A stretch of DNA of 58,772 nt, from positions 1-58,772 of the forward strand of contig CABSCP010000030.1 of NCBI GenBank assembly GCA_902476265.1, in the 5' to 3' direction. Origin of the DNA: an uncultured Lachnospiraceae bacterium (GTDB taxonomy: Bacteria > Bacillota > Clostridia > Lachnospirales > Lachnospiraceae). Numbering within the stretch: position 1 is the stretch's first letter; each line of letters begins with the position of its first letter. The translations under genes and the position numbers were made by a program. Positions 26,182 to 35,374 of this stretch are shown here, one piece after another. The notes beneath the pieces were generated by a model, which did not search any database, was not told the origin of the DNA, and worked only from the letters and a program-made list of their open reading frames with translations.

Positions 26182-28266
26182 TCAGCCCTTTTTGGAAGCG
26201 GCCGGGAGTTCCTTTTTATATTCGCCCGGCGTCATGCCCATGGTCTGCTTGAAACGCCGGATGAAGCTGCTCACATTGATGTAGCCCACCTGGAGGGAAA
26301 CCTGCTGCAGGGTGAGACCCTGCTGCAGCAGTCTGGTTGCCAGATCCATTTTCAGCGAAGTGGTGTAATCCAGGACGGTCATTCCGTAATTTTGCTTGAA
26401 AAACCAGCTTAAATAGCTGTTGGAAACATGAAAGTGGTCCGCCAGAAGCTGCAGGGAAAAATCCGGGTCCGTGTAATTATCCAGAATATAAGCTTTGATT
26501 TTATCCACTTTCAGAGCGGCATCCTGCACTGTCTGAGCCGTAGCAATGGATTGTGCGCCTACGGACAGCAGAGAACGGAAAGCCGCATCCAGCTGATCCT
26601 TTTGTTCCATTTTTAAAATATCATGAATGGAAAAAGGAGCCTGGTAAGTATCCGGAAAAGTGATGAAAAGCTGTAAAAGCAGCTTTTGGCGCATCCCGAA
26701 GGAAAGGTTGTCCCGATCCATGTCTTTTAACAGGCTGTCGCCCCAGCTTTTCAGGCCGTCCCTGTCAGCGGTGGAAAGGCAGTCGTTGATGCGGTTTAAG
26801 AGCCGGTCAAAATGGGGCTGGCTCCGCCTGTCATTTTCATCGCTCTCGGCAGAGGATGCGTTGGGCGTCTGCTGTAAATATTTTAGGCTGAGCACTTCGG
26901 AATAAGCCGTATGAATATCCAGGATGCGTGTGACCGGGCGGCTTAAAAACATGGAGCCGCCGGAAAGCTGTTTGTGACCGGAAGGCAGTTTTTCACTGGT
27001 TCCCACCAGCCAGACATTCACATCAGCCGCTTTATGGACATAATAGCTGTAGGAAAGCGTGACATGGAAGCCGGCCGCTTCGGAAAGCAGGAGTTCCATA
27101 TCCGCGTTTTTGGACGGATCCGGAAGAAGGATACAACAATGGTATGCGGCGGTAAAATCCATCATGCTTTCTTCACACTGAATAGCGAAGTCGTTTTCAT
27201 ATACATAGCGTCCTTCCACCAGCGCGTAGAGAATTTCCCGTCTCCTCAAAGGGACGGCTTCCCGCAGGCGCTGCTCATAGGATGAGGTGATCCGCAGCAG
27301 ATCTTTTTTATTGCGCCGGTATGCGGACAGGGCAAACAGGGTTCCCAGAACAAAAATGCCGGAGAGAATCAGGAGGATCAGGTTTCGGAAAGCGGACAGA
27401 CGCTGCAGCGCGTTTTTACTGTCCGCAATGCCCACCAGATTCACAGCGCCGGGCAGGATGGTCCCGTAAGTATAGGTATGTGCGCCCTTTGTATAGCAGG
27501 AAAGAGTCATATCCTGTCCCTGTTTCTGTTCTTCTGTCAGTCCCTCAAACTGTGACAGCTGCTCCTGAAAATCAACGCAGGGATTCAAGGCGTTTCCTTC
27601 CGGACCGGTCAGAAACAGATAACCTTCCCGGCGGTTATTGCCCAGGGAAAGATTGAGCCTTTCCACATCCACCAGAAAGGCCATCACCCCGGCGGTGTAT
27701 TCTTTTCTGGTACAGGGAAGGCAGAAAAGAATATAATCCTTATCCCGTTCGCTCTCGTTGATGCTTCCGGGCAGGCCGGATACGGGAAAACAGCAGGGAC
27801 TTTCGGCGGTTTCAATCAAAGCGGCGGCCTGGACAGGGCTGATTCCCGAAAAGCGCAGATATTTATAGAAGTTTTCCCGGGTGAAGCTGGTCTGTCCCGA
27901 ATAGATATAAGGCCCATCCCGGTAAATCATGAAAATATCCCGGACGAAACCGTAGGAAAGGCTGGTGCGGTTTAAAAGGCTGATCAGCTGGGTCGCAGTG
28001 CCCACCTCTTCTTCCAGATTGACCGGGCGCCCGAAACCGGAATAGGCTGCGGAGGTGGCGGCTACGGAAAAGGAATCCAGGGTGTTCTGCAGGTTAAAGC
28101 TGGCTGTGGAAACCTGGAGGAGATGATTGGACTGCAGTTCCTCACGGATGATGCCGTCTGATATTTTAAACACTACGGAGGAAACGAGGGCGGCGGGAAT
28201 GATAAATACCAGGAAATAAGATAAAAACAATTTAAAATACTGGTTGGACAGCAGCTTTTCTTTCAT
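26182..28266 (-). CDS. Membrane-bound AraC-family sensor-regulator
   Basis: A 694-residue one-component sensor. A first membrane helix (about 12-32) is followed by an extracellular sensor region of about 250 residues, a second helix (about 305-325), a cytosolic linker, and a C-terminal AraC double helix-turn-helix (LQLLADHFHVSNSYLSWFFKQ, LQQVSLQVGYINVSSFIRRFKQTMGMTPGEYKKE). This architecture is common beside LplB/YtcP-type glycan importers in Clostridia and soil Bacilli. It is divergent from the solute-binding protein gene and upstream of the fucosidase gene, so it likely turns on both in response to an external sugar. Confidence 0.9.
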   Translation of the reverse strand: MKEKLLSNQYFKLFLSYFLVFIIPAALVSSVVFKISDGIIREELQSNHLLQVSTASFNLQNTLDSFSVAATSAAYSGFGRPVNLEEEVGTATQLISLLNRTSLSYGFVRDIFMIYRDGPYIYSGQTSFTRENFYKYLRFSGISPVQAAALIETAESPCCFPVSGLPGSINESERDKDYILFCLPCTRKEYTAGVMAFLVDVERLNLSLGNNRREGYLFLTGPEGNALNPCVDFQEQLSQFEGLTEEQKQGQDMTLSCYTKGAHTYTYGTILPGAVNLVGIADSKNALQRLSAFRNLILLILSGIFVLGTLFALSAYRRNKKDLLRITSSYEQRLREAVPLRRREILYALVEGRYVYENDFAIQCEESMMDFTAAYHCCILLPDPSKNADMELLLSEAAGFHVTLSYSYYVHKAADVNVWLVGTSEKLPSGHKQLSGGSMFLSRPVTRILDIHTAYSEVLSLKYLQQTPNASSAESDENDRRSQPHFDRLLNRINDCLSTADRDGLKSWGDSLLKDMDRDNLSFGMRQKLLLQLFITFPDTYQAPFSIHDILKMEQKDQLDAAFRSLLSVGAQSIATAQTVQDAALKVDKIKAYILDNYTDPDFSLQLLADHFHVSNSYLSWFFKQNYGMTVLDYTTSLKMDLATRLLQQGLTLQQVSLQVGYINVSSFIRRFKQTMGMTPGEYKKELPAASKKG

Positions 28267-28314
28267 ATTGAAAAAGGCCCCTTTCGTGACGGCCATGCAG
28301 CCGTGTCTATAAAA

Positions 28315-28343
28315 AGTATACAAAATTTTTGTGGAATACACAA
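28315..28343 (-). promoter_or_regulatory. Promoter of the AraC sensor gene
   Basis: Read on the reverse strand: -35 TTGTGT (28338-28343), 17-bp spacer, -10 TATACT (28315-28320). Confidence 0.6.
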
Positions 28344-28420
28344 TTATTAAGATGCCGGATGCTTGAAAAATGTATAAAATTCTTGTGCATTTTCAAAAGT
28401 TTTTGGATATGTTACCATGA

Positions 28421-28482
28421 TAGCGTCGTTTGACAAATGGCAACACGCCCCGAGCCGTGATGCCATTTGTCAAATGACGCTA
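28421..28482. repeat. Long inverted repeat / hairpin
   Basis: Two 22-base arms (28421-28442 and 28461-28482) pair fully apart from one G-U. Inside, after an A/A mismatch, CACG pairs with CGTG, leaving an 8-base loop. No T-run follows, so it is not a plain terminator. It may be a dispersed REP/MITE-type element or a regulatory hairpin in the leader of the binding-protein gene. Confidence 0.8.
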
Positions 28483-28593
28483 ACAGTTTAAAATGCATTT
28501 TAACACAGAGGCGGAAAAAACGCCACGGCCGGGCGCAGGCCGGTATCGAAAAATAAGTGAAAAGGGAATTTGTGCGAGGAGGTACAAGTGAAT

Positions 28594-30225
28594 ATGAAAA
28601 GCAGTCTTTTAAAGAAACTGACAGCGCTGGGACTGACCGGGATCATGGCGGCGTCCCTGCTCACAGGCTGTTCCGGCAAAGAGAACGGTTCTACAGCGGG
28701 CGCGCAGCAGAAAGATCCGGCAGAAATGTCCTGGTTTAATGAAACGGGATACCCTATTGTCAACGAACCGATTGAATTGAATGTGATGATTGCGGTAGGC
28801 CCCATGAGCGGCGATTTTAATGAAATGCCGGTATTCAAAAACCTGGAGGAAAAGACAGGAATCAAAATCAATTTTGAGCAGGTGTCTCCCACGGCATGGG
28901 CGGAACGCAAAAATCTGGCGCTGGCCAGCCAGGATATGCCCGATATCATCATCGGAGGAATCGGCGGTATGTCGGATTCCGAAGTAAATAAATACAGCAG
29001 TCAGGGAATCATCGTTGAATTGAATGATTATATTGAAAAATATGCGCCCAATTTCAAGAAGCTTCTCTCGGAAAAGCCGGATCTGGATGCGGTCATCCGC
29101 AATCCGGAAGGGAAGATTTACGGCCTGCCTTATTATCAGGAACTGGTCAGCGAGCGGATCCCCGACAATCTTTTCATCAATAAGAAATGGCTGGATAAGC
29201 TGGGGCTTTCCGTTCCTGTTACAACGGAAGAATATTATGAGGTTTTAAAGGCGTTTAAGACGCAGGATCCCAACGGCAACGGGATTGCGGATGAAATCCC
29301 GCTTTCCTACAGAAGCAACCAGCGCCTCACCGGAGAACTTTCCCTGTTCGGCAGCTTCGGCGTGGTGGACAATGAAAACCATTTGATGATCCGGGACGGC
29401 AAGGTACTGTTCTCTCCCATGGAAGAAGGGTATAAGGAAGGGATTACATACATGAACCGGCTGTATACGGAAGGGCTGATCGATCCGGAGGTTTTCACCC
29501 AGGATCAGTCCCAGTATATCGGAAAGGGCCAGTCCGAAGAGGAAATCGTGGGCAGCTTTATCATTTTTAACGATGAAAACTATGTGGGGGCAGAGCGGGC
29601 CTACAGCGATTATACGACACTGCTTCCTTTAAAAGGGCCTCATGGGGATCAGCTTTGGAATAAATATGCCACCGGTTATGACACAAACGCGTTTCTCATC
29701 ACAAAAAATAATAAGTATCCGGAAGCGTCCATCCGCTGGGCGGACGAATTTTTCACCGTGGAGACTTCCATGCAGGCGATCCAGGGTGAAGTCGGTGTAA
29801 ACCTGGAATACAATGACGGGAAATATACCATCATGGATCCGCCGGAAGGCTCTTCCTTAAACGAAATCCGTTCCAAGATCTGTCCTGCTTCCTATATTTT
29901 CGGAATGATGACCAGAGAGATGATCGACAACATTACCTTCAAAGAAGATATGACCCGCAAGCTGGAACGCTGCAGCCAGTACGATCCCTATACTCCGGAA
30001 GAAATCCTGCCGGTGCTGCGGCTTTCCCAGGAGAAGCTGGAAAGAAGAGCGAACATTTTCACGGATCTGACCAACTATGTGGCGGAGATGAAGGCGAAGT
30101 GGGTGACCGGAGAGCTGGATGTGAACGAGACCTGGGAGGAATATTGTAAGACCCTGAAAGCGATGGGCGCAGAAGAATACGTCCGGATCTATCAGGAAGC
30201 ATATGACGCATATAAAGCACAGTGA
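28594..30225 (+). CDS. Glycan ABC importer solute-binding lipoprotein (LipO/YtcQ type)
   Basis: A 543-residue extracellular binding protein. The signal peptide ends in the lipobox LLTGCSG. Family segments include FKNLEEKTGIKINFEQVSP, the PDIIIGG strand and IVELNDYIEKYAPNFKKL, typical of large binding proteins paired with LplB and YtcP permeases. ATG 28594 is eleven bases after GAGGAGG; GTG 28588, five bases after it, is an equally fair start. It binds an oligosaccharide; the neighbouring sulfatases, GH123 and GH29 suggest a host glycan fragment. Confidence 0.9.
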   Translation: MKSSLLKKLTALGLTGIMAASLLTGCSGKENGSTAGAQQKDPAEMSWFNETGYPIVNEPIELNVMIAVGPMSGDFNEMPVFKNLEEKTGIKINFEQVSPTAWAERKNLALASQDMPDIIIGGIGGMSDSEVNKYSSQGIIVELNDYIEKYAPNFKKLLSEKPDLDAVIRNPEGKIYGLPYYQELVSERIPDNLFINKKWLDKLGLSVPVTTEEYYEVLKAFKTQDPNGNGIADEIPLSYRSNQRLTGELSLFGSFGVVDNENHLMIRDGKVLFSPMEEGYKEGITYMNRLYTEGLIDPEVFTQDQSQYIGKGQSEEEIVGSFIIFNDENYVGAERAYSDYTTLLPLKGPHGDQLWNKYATGYDTNAFLITKNNKYPEASIRWADEFFTVETSMQAIQGEVGVNLEYNDGKYTIMDPPEGSSLNEIRSKICPASYIFGMMTREMIDNITFKEDMTRKLERCSQYDPYTPEEILPVLRLSQEKLERRANIFTDLTNYVAEMKAKWVTGELDVNETWEEYCKTLKAMGAEEYVRIYQEAYDAYKAQ

Positions 30226-30240
30226 AGAAAGCTGTGATGA

Positions 30241-30275
30241 AAAGGCCGCCTGTTTTGGAAGCGGGCGGCCTTTTT
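30241..30275 (+). terminator. Intercistronic hairpin / partial terminator
   Basis: AAAGGCCGCC pairs with GGCGGCCTTT around a 13-base loop, followed by further Ts. It lies between binding-protein and permease genes, as in the other importer operon. Confidence 0.75.
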
Positions 30276-30298
30276 GCGCGAAAAAAGGAGGTATTTTC

Positions 30299-31249
30299 AT
30301 GGGAAATCATCATGGCGGTACAAAAACAGCGGCCGTGAAACAGAAAAGCAGTCTCTTTATCCGGATGAAAAAGCACTGGCAGCTTTATATCCTGATCCTT
30401 CCGGCAGTGATCTATTTCGCCGTTTTTTGCTATGGGCCGATGTACGGCATACAGCTGGCGTTTAAAAATTATAACGCACTGGACGGCATCACCGGGAGCC
30501 CCTGGGTGGGATTAACACATTTTGAACGGTTCTTTCATTCCTATCAGTTCGGAAAGCTTTTGAAAAATACGCTTTCGCTCAGTATCCTACAGCTTCTGTT
30601 CGGATTTCCGCTGCCGATTCTGCTGGCGCTTTGCCTAAACTATGCCAGAAGTACGAAATTTAAGAAATTCGTGCAGACCATCACCTATGCCCCTCACTTC
30701 ATTTCCATTGTGGTGCTGGTGGGGATGCTCAATATTTTCTTTTCCGTCAACGGCGGACTGGTGAATGAAGTCGTAACCGCGCTGGGTTTTGATCCCATCC
30801 TTTTTATGGGAAAGGAGCGGTATTTCCGTCCTCTTTTCGTAGGCTCCGGCGTCTGGCAGAACATGGGCTGGAACGCCATCATTTATCTGGCCGCGCTTTC
30901 CGGCGTGAATCCGGAGCTGCATGAGGCGGCGGTGGCGGACGGCGCCAGCAAGCTTCGGCGGGTATGGCACATTGATCTGCCCGCCATCCGGCCCACCATC
31001 ATCATCATGCTGATCTTAAACTGCGGCCAGCTGATGGGGCTGGGCTTTGAAAAGGCGTTTCTGATGCAGAACAGCCTGAATCTGGGGCGGTCGGAAATCA
31101 TTGCCACCTATGTATATAAAATCGGTCTTTTGGATGCGCAGTATGGATTTGCCACAGCGGTGGGACTTTTCAATTCCGTCATCAATTTCGTTCTGCTGAT
31201 CACAGTCAATCAGATCTCCAAAAAAGTTTCAGAGACTTCGCTCTGGTAG
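30299..31249 (+). CDS. Glycan ABC permease (LplB type)
   Basis: A 316-residue permease with six membrane helices. The N-terminal LPAVIYFAVFCYGPMYGIQLAFKNYN is diagnostic of LplB-like proteins, and the EAA loop is LHEAAVADGASKLRRVWHIDL. The start at 30299 has AGGAGG seven bases upstream. It pairs with the YtcP-like permease downstream to import the solute captured by the preceding lipoprotein. Confidence 0.92.
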   Translation: MGNHHGGTKTAAVKQKSSLFIRMKKHWQLYILILPAVIYFAVFCYGPMYGIQLAFKNYNALDGITGSPWVGLTHFERFFHSYQFGKLLKNTLSLSILQLLFGFPLPILLALCLNYARSTKFKKFVQTITYAPHFISIVVLVGMLNIFFSVNGGLVNEVVTALGFDPILFMGKERYFRPLFVGSGVWQNMGWNAIIYLAALSGVNPELHEAAVADGASKLRRVWHIDLPAIRPTIIIMLILNCGQLMGLGFEKAFLMQNSLNLGRSEIIATYVYKIGLLDAQYGFATAVGLFNSVINFVLLITVNQISKKVSETSLW

Positions 31250-31267
31250 AAAGGAGGGCTTTGCCAT

Positions 31268-32170
31268 ATGAATATCGGTACACATAAATTCGCTTCACAG
31301 TCTGCCGGGGATAAGGCTTTTGATATCGTAAATCACCTGCTGTTGCTTCTGATTGCCCTTGCCGTTTTTTATCCCCTTTATTTCATCGTGATCGCGTCCT
31401 TTTCCGATCCGGCCGCGGTATCCGCAGGCAGCGTTCATTTCTGGCCCAAAGGATTTAACCTGGAGGGCTACAGCAAGGTATTTGAAAACCAAAAGATCTG
31501 GCTGGGCTACCGCAATTCCATTCTTTATACGGTGGTGGGAACTGCACTAAACCTGGCGCTGACCATTATGGCCGCCTACGGCCTGTCGAAAAAAAGTCTG
31601 CCGGGACAGTCTCTCATCATGGGACTGATCACGTTCACCATGTTTTTTTCGGGCGGTTTGATCCCGTTCTATCTGCTGATTGACAAAATGGGTATCAACA
31701 ACTCCATGTGGGCGCTGGTGCTGCCGGGGGCGGTGAGCGTCTATAATCTGATCATCGCCAGAAGTTACATGTCGGAAAACATTTCCGGCGAGCTGGAGGA
31801 GGCCGCAAAACTGGACGGCTGTTCGGACTTTAATTTGTTTTTTAAAATTGCGCTGCCCCTGTCCAAACCCATTATCGGCGTGGTAGTGCTCATGTATGCG
31901 GTGGGGCACTGGAATGAATATTTTAACGCTCTCATTTATCTGCGGGATCAGACGCTTTATCCGCTGCAGGTGATTTTGCGGGATCTGCTGATTCAGACCG
32001 AACAGGCAGCCAGCATGGGCGGCGATTCCAGCGTGATGGAACTGCAGAAGATTGCGGATATGCTCAAATACGGGGTGATCGTTGTTTCGTCGCTGCCGGT
32101 GCTGTGTATTTATCCGTTTATCCAGAAATATTTTGCCCAGGGCATGATGATCGGATCGGTAAAGGGGTGA
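31268..32170 (+). CDS. Glycan ABC permease (YtcP type)
   Basis: A 300-residue carbohydrate permease, partner of LplB. It has the segments YPLYFIVIASFSDP near the N-terminus, the EAA loop LEEAAKLDGCSDFNLFFKIA, and the C-terminus KYFAQGMMIGSVKG. A ribosome binding site AAAGGAGG lies upstream. No ATPase gene is in the operon. Confidence 0.93.
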   Translation: MNIGTHKFASQSAGDKAFDIVNHLLLLLIALAVFYPLYFIVIASFSDPAAVSAGSVHFWPKGFNLEGYSKVFENQKIWLGYRNSILYTVVGTALNLALTIMAAYGLSKKSLPGQSLIMGLITFTMFFSGGLIPFYLLIDKMGINNSMWALVLPGAVSVYNLIIARSYMSENISGELEEAAKLDGCSDFNLFFKIALPLSKPIIGVVVLMYAVGHWNEYFNALIYLRDQTLYPLQVILRDLLIQTEQAASMGGDSSVMELQKIADMLKYGVIVVSSLPVLCIYPFIQKYFAQGMMIGSVKG

Positions 32171-32177
32171 AGGGGAT

Positions 32178-33923
32178 ATGGGAGTTGTTTGTACGCTGAC
32201 GGGGGATATGTACCGCAGTAGCTTTGGAAATTATAATCCCTGGAAGGTTCCCTTTGTGCCGAATCAGTCCGCCGCCCTGCGCTGCGGACAAAATGACAGG
32301 GCCTGTTTTCAGCTGCTTTTATACAACGATGAGGATATGACGGTCACCTGTGACCGCACGCCCGCTCTCCACAAGATCTGGCCGCTTCCGGCGGTCAGAG
32401 TGGAATGCAGGCTGGAAGGCGATTTTGGCTGCGGCATCGGTCTGTGGCTGGTGGAGGATGTGAGGGATGATGACGGCAATTATAAAGCGGAAATCCTTTC
32501 TTCCGCCACCCGCAAAGTTCAGGAGAAGCTGCGGGTGCAGCAGGTTTTTCTGGAAATTGAGACGGAAAAAAACCGGGAACCGGGGCTTTACCGGGGACAG
32601 GTGAATGTATATGAATGCCGTCTGTTCGGAGATGAAAAAAAGGTGTGCAGCCTGCCCTTTACCTTAGAGGTGCTTCCGGTGTGCCTGCCGCCTCTTTCGG
32701 AAAGCGGATTTGAACTGGATTTGTGGCAGCATCATACCTCTCTTGCCAGGACTTATGAAACACCGCTGTGGGGAGAGGAACATTTTGCCCTCATGGAACG
32801 CTATCTGGAGACGCTGGCCAAGCTGGGGCAGAGGGCGGCGACCCTGATTGTTTCCGAAGCCCCCTGGTCGGGACAGTGGTCGGCCTGGTACCGGACCAAT
32901 CCTTCGGATGTGTTTGAATACAATATGATCCGTCTGTCAAAGGACAGGGCGGGCAGATTTCATTATGATTTCACGGCGGCAGAGCGCTATATCCGCCTCT
33001 GCCAAAAGCACGGCGTGGACCGGGAAATTGAGATTTTCGGGCTGGCCGGGGTATGGACGTTAGAAGATGCCGGACTGGGCAGAGTGATGGAGGACGGGGA
33101 GGAAGCGCTGCGGGTGCGCTATTATGAGGAAGAAAGCGGCTGTATGCGCTATCTCAGAAAGCAGGAGGAGGCAGACGCCTATCTGGCGGCTATTGACCGG
33201 ATGCTGTATGAAAACGGCTGGGCGGACATCGCCCGGGTGGCCTGCGACGAACCGGCGGACATCGCTTTATTCCGGCGGAATTTAAAACGGCTGAAAGGGC
33301 TGATGCCTCATGTGGGCTTTAAGGTCACGATCTGCAGTGAGGCGGTGTTTTTGGAAGACTATGAAGAAATTTCGGACTGTGTGGTGAACCTGCCGCTGCT
33401 GTCCGGCAGGACAGAGCAGCTTTCCGGCCTGGCACAGCGGTATCATCTGAGCTTTTATACGGCCATGGAGCCGCCCCATCCCAACACGTTTCTGGGGTGT
33501 CATCCGGCGGAAATCCGGTTTCTGCCCTGGCTGTCCCTGCTGTTGGGAATGGACAGATATCTGCGCTGGGCCGCCTGGCTGTGGCCGGACCGGCCTTTTG
33601 ACCCCGACAGCTATCATTTTCAGAAATTCAGGGCGGGGGGCATGCAGTTTTTGTATCCGGGGAAAGACGGAAAACCCCTGTGCAGCCTGCGCTGTCATCA
33701 GCTCGCCCGGGGAATCCGGGATTATCTGATCATAAAAGAATATGAAAAGGTGAAGGGAAGGACAGGGCTGGCGGCCAAAATTGCAGGCGGTCTTTTAAAG
33801 GCACCCCTGGAAACGATGTTTGACAGCAGGCAGGCGGAGGACTTTCTTCCTCTGGAGCAGGAAGCGTTTGACCGGATCACGGACGGCCTGCTGACAGAGC
33901 TGGCGGAAGGGAGGGAATATTGA
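32178..33923 (+). CDS. GH123-like glycoside hydrolase (DUF4091)
   Basis: A 581-residue protein matching the DUF4091/GH123 catalytic family, whose characterised members are beta-N-acetylgalactosaminidases acting by substrate-assisted catalysis with an Asp-Glu pair. Here D357-E358 in ACDEPAD fits that pair. An N-terminal beta-sandwich (about 1-165) precedes the barrel (LDLWQHHTSLARTYE, FYTAMEPPHPNTFLG). No signal peptide is seen, so it should act in the cytosol on imported glycan. Its stop overlaps the start of the first sulfatase (TGATG). Specificity for GalNAc is inferred from family and sulfatase context. Confidence 0.78.
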   Translation: MGVVCTLTGDMYRSSFGNYNPWKVPFVPNQSAALRCGQNDRACFQLLLYNDEDMTVTCDRTPALHKIWPLPAVRVECRLEGDFGCGIGLWLVEDVRDDDGNYKAEILSSATRKVQEKLRVQQVFLEIETEKNREPGLYRGQVNVYECRLFGDEKKVCSLPFTLEVLPVCLPPLSESGFELDLWQHHTSLARTYETPLWGEEHFALMERYLETLAKLGQRAATLIVSEAPWSGQWSAWYRTNPSDVFEYNMIRLSKDRAGRFHYDFTAAERYIRLCQKHGVDREIEIFGLAGVWTLEDAGLGRVMEDGEEALRVRYYEEESGCMRYLRKQEEADAYLAAIDRMLYENGWADIARVACDEPADIALFRRNLKRLKGLMPHVGFKVTICSEAVFLEDYEEISDCVVNLPLLSGRTEQLSGLAQRYHLSFYTAMEPPHPNTFLGCHPAEIRFLPWLSLLLGMDRYLRWAAWLWPDRPFDPDSYHFQKFRAGGMQFLYPGKDGKPLCSLRCHQLARGIRDYLIIKEYEKVKGRTGLAAKIAGGLLKAPLETMFDSRQAEDFLPLEQEAFDRITDGLLTELAEGREY

Positions 33924-35359
33924 TGGCTTTGAAAAATGTGCTGCTGCTCATGGCGGATCAGCTTCGGAAGGATACCCTGGGCTGTTACAAAAATCAAGCG
34001 ATTGACACCCCGAATCTGGACAGGCTTGCGGCGGAAGGGGTGCGGTATGAGCGTTGTTACACGGCAAATCCGTTGTGCATGCCCAGCAGGTACTCCCTGT
34101 TTTCGGGTATGTATCCCCACAATCACGGTCTATATACAAACGGGGTGCTGGCGGCAGAGGAAGGGAAAACCATCATGCACTGGCTGGCGCAAAGAGGCTG
34201 GCAGACCGCAAATATCGGGAAAATGCATTTTGAGCCCACGCTGGCGGAGGGAGCCCAAAGCCGGGAAGCGAAGGCGCACTGGAACGAGGATCCCTGTCAT
34301 GAGATCTCACCCGGATATTGGGGATATGAATATATCCGTTCCACCATCGGCCATTCCGTTGTGACCGGCGGTTACCGGAAGTGGTTTCTGGAGCACGGGG
34401 GAAACGACAGGATGTTTCGGGTGGACTATTCCGGCCCTCATACCGGCGGGATGCGGATGCCGGCCAACCTTCACTGCACCAATTATATCGGGGAAAAAGC
34501 GGAGGAGTTTCTGCGCAGCGGCCGGGATAAGGCGCGCCCCTTTTTTATGACGGTGAGTTTTCCGGACCCGCATTTTCCGTTCACCCCTCCGGGGGAACTG
34601 GTTTCTGACAGGGCCGTGCGGCTGCCGGCAACAACGGCGGCGGATCTGGAAGGGAGGCATCCCCGTTACCGGCAGTTTTATGAAGGAAGCTGGTCGCCTC
34701 AGGGAAGAAAAGAACCGGACGTCTGCGGTAGTGCAGACGAAAAACTGACCCGGGAGAGAATCGGGCGTACCTATGAGATGACGGAGCTGTTAGACGCTGC
34801 CGTGGGCAGGATTTTAAACGCGCTGAAAGAGGAAGGGCTGTATGAAGAAACACTGATTCTGTTCCTTTCCGACCACGGAGAATTGCTGGGGGACCATGGA
34901 TTGTGGTTTAAAGGACCGTTTTTTTACGAAGGTCTGATCAATGTACCCCTGCTGTGGGTGGATCATAAACGCTGTGGAGAAGTTTCGGGACAGCTGGTTT
35001 CCCTTGTGGATATCGTGCCTGCCATTTGCACACAGCTGGGGATATCGACGCCTTTCTGGGCAGATGGAATTGACTTTTTACAGGAAAAGCGGGAAAGCTG
35101 TCTGGTGGAATACCGGAACGGGTACCGCAGAGAGGGACAGGATTTTTCGGCCTGCGTGTTGGTGACGGAGAGGGATAAGCTGATCCGGTATGAGGACGGC
35201 TTTTGTGAGTTTACGGATTTTCGGACGGACCCGGAGGAAAGAAGGAACATGGCAGAGGATCCCGCCTGCCGGAGACTGGTGGAAAAGCGGGAAAGAGCGC
35301 TTTTGTCCGTGCTGTTGAAAGCGGCTCCCAACCGATTTGTACAGGTCAGTCCCAATTAG
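33923..35359 (+). CDS. Sulfatase 1 (Cys-type, CMPSR)
   Basis: A 478-residue type I sulfatase of the alkaline phosphatase superfamily. The site motif CMPSR (Cys52) is converted to formylglycine in active enzymes; Cys-type sites in anaerobes are matured by a radical-SAM enzyme (anSME), which is not in this window. Metal-binding segments MADQLRKD, FPDPHFPF and SDHGELLGDHG are present. No signal peptide is seen. It is translationally coupled to the GH123-like gene and removes sulfate esters, probably from a glycan; regiospecificity cannot be told. Confidence 0.92.
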   Translation: MALKNVLLLMADQLRKDTLGCYKNQAIDTPNLDRLAAEGVRYERCYTANPLCMPSRYSLFSGMYPHNHGLYTNGVLAAEEGKTIMHWLAQRGWQTANIGKMHFEPTLAEGAQSREAKAHWNEDPCHEISPGYWGYEYIRSTIGHSVVTGGYRKWFLEHGGNDRMFRVDYSGPHTGGMRMPANLHCTNYIGEKAEEFLRSGRDKARPFFMTVSFPDPHFPFTPPGELVSDRAVRLPATTAADLEGRHPRYRQFYEGSWSPQGRKEPDVCGSADEKLTRERIGRTYEMTELLDAAVGRILNALKEEGLYEETLILFLSDHGELLGDHGLWFKGPFFYEGLINVPLLWVDHKRCGEVSGQLVSLVDIVPAICTQLGISTPFWADGIDFLQEKRESCLVEYRNGYRREGQDFSACVLVTERDKLIRYEDGFCEFTDFRTDPEERRNMAEDPACRRLVEKRERALLSVLLKAAPNRFVQVSPN

Positions 35360-35374
35360 AAAACGGAGTGAAGT

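Larger units (their letters stand above)
28267..28593. other. Divergent intergenic region, 327 bp
   Basis: The region holds a reverse-strand promoter for the AraC sensor, a long inverted repeat at 28421-28482, and the ribosome binding site GAGGAGG (28576-28582) of the binding-protein gene. No confident forward promoter could be picked. No coding frame with a ribosome binding site is seen. Confidence 0.7.

Noticed and set aside
28421..28482. Rho-independent terminator
   Set aside because: No T-run follows either arm, and there is no gene ending nearby.
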